A stretch of DNA of 64,000 bases, from the NCBI GenBank assembly GCA_027491295.1, contig JAIXWK010000003.1, forward strand, positions 434,001 through 498,000, in the 5' to 3' direction. The position numbers and the translations under genes were made by a program. Shown piece after piece: positions 61,069-64,000 of this stretch; position 1 is the stretch's first letter; every line of letters starts with the position of its first letter. This DNA is from Microbacteriaceae bacterium. Its GTDB lineage: Bacteria; Actinomycetota; Actinomycetes; Actinomycetales; Microbacteriaceae. The notes below the pieces were generated by a model. The model was not told the DNA's origin, searched no databases, and worked only from the letters and a program-made list of their open reading frames with translations.

Positions 61069-61635
61069 GGCGACCTTTTCCTCAACTTGATCAGCAGCAA
61101 GTTCCAGTAGAACCGGTAGCTCCTTGCGCTCAATCGTTGAGAAGTCCTGCAGCACAAAGGCTGCTACATCCATCTGCCCGGGCGGACGGCCGATGCCGAA
61201 GCGAATTCGGTGAAATTCCGCGCCGCAGCGAGCAATGATGTCTCGAAGTCCGTTGTGACCGGCATGGCCACCGGCAAGCTTCGATCTAATCTCTCCAAAA
61301 GGAATATCCAGTTCGTCATGAACCACCAAGACCTGCTCGATAGGAATCGAGTAGAACTTCATCAGAGCCTGAACCGGAGCACCGGATAGGTTCATAAAAC
61401 CTGTGCTCTTGGCCAGGATTACCTTCTTGCCACCGGCAACAAAACGGCATTCGGCGGTAAGAGCCACAGACTTGTGGACTTTGAATTTAGCGTTGTGGCG
61501 CCTAGCCAAAACGTCGAGCACCATGTGCCCGACGTTGTGTCGATTTGATTGATAGCTGGGCCCGGGATTACCGAGCCCAACTACCAGCCAAACATCGTTA
61601 CTCAGCTGCCGAACCAGCCTCTGGAGTATCTTCAC
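61066..61635 (-). CDS. pth: Peptidyl-tRNA hydrolase
   Basis: 189-aa enzyme recycling peptidyl-tRNA dropped from ribosomes. Family motifs are GLGNPGPSYQSNRHNVG (active-site Asn and His), STGFMNLSG, HDELDIPFGEIRSKLAGGHAGHNGLRDI and RFGIGRPPG. The start is uncertain. In-frame GTGs at 61635 and 61644 lie inside the end of rplY. The family core begins near 61590. Either choice overlaps rplY by tens of bases. A CTG start nearer the core cannot be excluded. Confidence 0.9.
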   Translation of the reverse strand: MKILQRLVRQLSNDVWLVVGLGNPGPSYQSNRHNVGHMVLDVLARRHNAKFKVHKSVALTAECRFVAGGKKVILAKSTGFMNLSGAPVQALMKFYSIPIEQVLVVHDELDIPFGEIRSKLAGGHAGHNGLRDIIARCGAEFHRIRFGIGRPPGQMDVAAFVLQDFSTIERKELPVLLELAADQVEEKVA

Positions 61636-62185
61636 CTGCAGCACCTGCCTTGGTCTCTACAACCGTGGCAACTAGCTCGCCTACGGCAATGTCCAGGGTG
61701 ACTCCCTGAGGAAGAATTAGCTCGCCCGCTAGGTAGTGGTGACCAGCAGCAGCTTCCTTGGAGATGCGAAGCTCTACGAACTCAGGAACGTGAGTTGCCT
61801 CAGCCTCAAGCTTTACAGTCTTGTGCTCTAGGTCAACAACGGTGCCACTCATAGCCTCGCCAACCACGTGGACTGGAACTACGACGTGGACCTTCTCGCC
61901 CTTGATGACCTCAACTAGGTCAACGTGCTCGATGATCTGGGTTACTGGGTCCTTAGAAGCGCTCTTTACTAGAACTAGCTCGGTCTTGCCCTCAATGGAC
62001 AGCTCCAAAAGAGCGTTCTTGTGGCGAAGAGCCAAAGCAATCTCGTGGGCTGGCAGTGAAACGTGGCGGGTTGCGTGTCCGTGACCGTAGATTACGGCTG
62101 GAGTCTGGTGGGTTGCGCGAAGCTTGCGTGCTGCACCCTTGCCGAAGTTCTCGCGAAGAGTTGCAACAATCTTGATCTCTGACAT
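61598..62185 (-). CDS. rplY: 50S ribosomal protein L25 / Ctc
   Basis: 195-aa two-domain L25 of the CTC type. The N-terminal 5S rRNA-binding domain (about 1-92) carries ENFGKGAARKLRATHQTPAVIYG, and the C-terminal TL5 domain (about 95-180) has the IPVHVVGEA-like segment VVPVHVVGEA. An Ala/Glu-rich tail follows. The Shine-Dalgarno GAGGAAAAG lies immediately before the ATG and forms the 3' arm of a perfect 9-bp stem-loop, so translation may be regulated. Confidence 0.95.
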   Translation of the reverse strand: MSEIKIVATLRENFGKGAARKLRATHQTPAVIYGHGHATRHVSLPAHEIALALRHKNALLELSIEGKTELVLVKSASKDPVTQIIEHVDLVEVIKGEKVHVVVPVHVVGEAMSGTVVDLEHKTVKLEAEATHVPEFVELRISKEAAAGHHYLAGELILPQGVTLDIAVGELVATVVETKAGAAGEDTPEAGSAAE

Positions 62186-62218
62186 CTTTTCCTCATAGGT
62201 AATTGCAGCGAGGAAAAG
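62186..62218 (-). promoter_or_regulatory. Shine-Dalgarno-sequestering hairpin before rplY
   Basis: On the minus strand: CTTTTCCTC (62218-62210), a 15-base loop, then GAGGAAAAG (62194-62186) directly adjoining the ATG at 62185. The 3' arm is the ribosome-binding site. The stem is nine perfect pairs. A second short stem, GGATAC-AAA-GTATCC, lies upstream at 62235-62249. Confidence 0.75.
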
Positions 62219-62234
62219 GCACCCCGTCGATTAC

Positions 62235-62249
62235 GGATACTTTGTATCC
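62235..62249 (-). repeat. Short palindromic stem in the promoter/leader of rplY
   Basis: GGATAC, three bases, GTATCC. On the minus strand it overlaps TACAAA, which lies 17 bases after TTGGGT, a possible -35. It could be an operator overlapping the -10 or a small stem at the 5' end of the mRNA. Confidence 0.35.
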
Positions 62250-62272
62250 CTCGCCGCTGTTCGACCCAAAGC

Positions 62273-63487
62273 TTAGCGGCTTGTGCCTAGCTTTGCCAAG
62301 GCCAGTCGCAGGACAAAAAGCGCAGCCATGCCAATTGACCCGACCAAAATGGCCGAGACCGGCACTGAGAATGCCAGTGCCAAGCAAGCTATTAGCCCTA
62401 GAACGTTTAGCCACTTTGGCCTATTGGCATCAGCCCTAGGCTGCCTATAAGCGGCCCAGTTGGCGATTGCGTAGTAAATCAAGACACAGAATGAGGACAG
62501 GCTCACAACAAATTCGACGCTGTTTGTCAGAACCAGCAGCATTCCAATCAGGGCAATTATTGACTCAGCCAGCCATGGCACACCGTATGAGTTTCGTCGC
62601 ACCAGCGATTTAGGTAATTCGCCATCCTCGGCCATGGTGCTGGCAGTTCTGCCCAGTCCTGCAAGGAGAGCCAATAGCGAGCCCAAAGATGCGGAAGCTG
62701 CAAAAATCCAGACCACATTGCCGTCAATCCCGGGTAGGACCAGCGTCGTCAGCTCTGCAATAGCGGTTAGGTCTCCGGACAATCCCCGGCCCAGCTGCAT
62801 TGGAAGCACAATGGCAAGCGCAAGATAGATCAAGACCACGATGCCAAGCGAGATTCGGATCGCCTTTGGAATGGCAACGGCAGAATTTGCCACTTCGCTT
62901 CCCAGTGTTGCAACTCTCGCGTAACCCGCGAAAGCAAAGAAGATCAGTGCGGCAGCACTAAGCAATCCAAGGGGTTCAGGAGTCAATGGCTCAACCGCTG
63001 CGGCAGGGGTGAGGCTTGCTGCCAAAATGACCACAGCCAAAAAACCGATAGTTATCAGAGCAAGTATTTTGGAACCAAGTGCGGTTCGAGTGATGCCAAA
63101 TATGTTCAATGTGGTCATGGTCACCAGCGCAGCAATAGCTGTAATTACCTCCGAGCCAGGTGTTAAAAATGTGGCAAAGGTTAGAGCAATCGCTGCCGTA
63201 GAGCCCAGTTTTCCAACCAGGAATGCCGCCCCGGCAATAAAGCCCACCGGGTTGGAAATGTAGTGCCTGGCGTAAGCATACGCACCACCTGATCGGGTGA
63301 CGGTTCTCGCAAGCTGGGAGATCGACATCGCGTTGAGGTAAGCAATTGCGGCCGCAATCAATACAGCTATTGGAAGTAAAGATCCCGCGTAACTAGTCGC
63401 AGGGCCAAAAACCACAAAAACCCCGGCGCCGAGCATTGAGGCTAAGCCAACGTAAGTCGCTTGAGTTGTGGAAAGTTGCGACTTCAC
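62273..63487 (-). CDS. APC-superfamily amino acid permease
   Basis: 404-aa secondary transporter with about 11-12 helices. The first helix contains GLASMLGAGVFVVFG, the Gly-rich unwound motif (GxG) of APC carriers. ARTVTRSGGAYAYARHYISNPVGFIAGA is typical, followed by FAFAGYARVATLGSEV. Substrate amino acid or amine unknown. The GTG start lies 10 bp after the prs stop, so the two may be co-transcribed. It interrupts the usual prs-rplY adjacency of actinobacteria. Confidence 0.85.
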   Translation of the reverse strand: MKSQLSTTQATYVGLASMLGAGVFVVFGPATSYAGSLLPIAVLIAAAIAYLNAMSISQLARTVTRSGGAYAYARHYISNPVGFIAGAAFLVGKLGSTAAIALTFATFLTPGSEVITAIAALVTMTTLNIFGITRTALGSKILALITIGFLAVVILAASLTPAAAVEPLTPEPLGLLSAAALIFFAFAGYARVATLGSEVANSAVAIPKAIRISLGIVVLIYLALAIVLPMQLGRGLSGDLTAIAELTTLVLPGIDGNVVWIFAASASLGSLLALLAGLGRTASTMAEDGELPKSLVRRNSYGVPWLAESIIALIGMLLVLTNSVEFVVSLSSFCVLIYYAIANWAAYRQPRADANRPKWLNVLGLIACLALAFSVPVSAILVGSIGMAALFVLRLALAKLGTSR

Positions 63488-63496
63488 TTTTTAGGG

Positions 63497-64000
63497 CTAC
63501 GCGTGGCCTGGGAAGAGCGAGTTGACGGAGTCGTCATAGAACACCGCAGCAATTGCCTTAGAGATAAGCGGTGCAATTGAAAGCACAGTCAACGTTGCGA
63601 ATTCCTTGTCCGGGGTAATTGGCAGGGTGTTGGTGACAACCACTGAGTCAATAACCGGATCACTTAGTCGCTCAACCGCTGGGTGAGAGAAAACGCCGTG
63701 GGTGGCAGCAACGATTACTCGCTTTGCACCATTTGCCTTGAGAGCCTTGGCGGCGGCCAAGATGGTGCCACCGGTGTCGATCATGTCGTCAACCAATAGG
63801 CAGTCTCGACCGGCAACAGCACCAACAATTTCGTTTACCTGAACCTGGTTAGGGCGGTCTGGATCGCGACGCTTGTGAACAATCGCAAGCGGGCTGCCCA
63901 GGCGGTCTGCCCAAATATCTGCCACGCGAACGCGTCCAGAGTCGGGAGACACCACGGTCAAGTTCTCGGTGCCAAAGGTTTCCGCAATGTGGTCTGCAAG
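63497..64000 (-). CDS. prs: Ribose-phosphate pyrophosphokinase, C-terminal part
   Basis: The last 167 codons of a gene that continues past the right edge. The segment LTVVSPDSGRVRVADIWADRLG, KRRDPDRP, the PRPP-binding loop CLLVDDMIDTGGT and TNTLPI identify PRPP synthetase, which supplies PRPP for nucleotide, histidine and tryptophan synthesis. The N-terminal half with the ATP site lies outside. The translation runs open to 64000 with no start codon needed. Confidence 0.95.
   Translation of the reverse strand, partial: LADHIAETFGTENLTVVSPDSGRVRVADIWADRLGSPLAIVHKRRDPDRPNQVQVNEIVGAVAGRDCLLVDDMIDTGGTILAAAKALKANGAKRVIVAATHGVFSHPAVERLSDPVIDSVVVTNTLPITPDKEFATLTVLSIAPLISKAIAAVFYDDSVNSLFPGHA

Overview
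The window looks like a compact, moderate-GC (low-to-mid 50s percent by eye, not computed) actinobacterial chromosome. Supporting markers are a fused E2/E1 2-oxoglutarate dehydrogenase (kgd), a SigR/RsrA-type zinc anti-sigma pair, an Rv3654c-Rv3660c-like Tad locus, DUF4245, DUF4307 and DUF501 genes, and an Rv1086-like short Z-prenyl synthase. Tight packing and modest GC suggest a streamlined freshwater Microbacteriaceae (Rhodoluna/Aquiluna 'Luna' type). That placement is inference. There is no rRNA operon, insertion sequence, prophage, CRISPR array or classical HTH transcription factor.

Layout. 1-2 kb: a peptide ABC transporter binding protein and the start of its permease. 2.2-4.2 kb: two transporters. 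4.2-7.8 kb: a Tad/Flp pilus operon (tadA, tadB, tadC and four small pilin/TadE-like genes), then tRNA-Leu(UAG). 8-15 kb: GNAT, ung, an M20 amidohydrolase, metY-metX, an MFS carrier and an old yellow enzyme. 15-22 kb: two CNNM proteins, kgd, and an SGNH-fold relative lacking its catalytic serine. 22-27 kb: rsrA-sigR divergent from aroA-rsgA-hisN-MFS. 27-32.5 kb: cysK-cysE, a desaturase, RidA and a secreted HExxH protein. 32.5-47.6 kb: ychF, an exonuclease, rmuC, a sugar kinase with aldolase, ispH, xseAB, DUF4245, carbonic anhydrase, fumC, prepilin peptidase, PhoH, Z-prenyl synthase, hemolysin III, DUF4307 and greA. 47.6-64 kb: ilvA, htpX-lemA, a tRNA with UAA anticodon, ndh, a membrane-anchored subtilase, DUF501, an FtsB-like protein, eno, hisS, mazG, mfd, pth, rplY, an APC permease and prs.

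How it works together. Most genes are housekeeping: central carbon (kgd, fumC, eno, aldolase), sulfur amino acids (metXY, cysKE), DNA repair (ung, mfd, xseAB, rmuC), translation (hisS, pth, rplY, rsgA) and isoprenoids (ispH, Z-prenyl synthase). The Tad operon and the distant prepilin peptidase probably build one surface fibre.

The most striking patterns are architectural. At least fourteen promoter-proximal genes begin 6 (rarely 7-8) bases after a -10-like hexamer, which suggests leaderless mRNAs. All nine convergent protein-coding junctions overlap. The rplY Shine-Dalgarno lies inside a perfect 9-bp hairpin.
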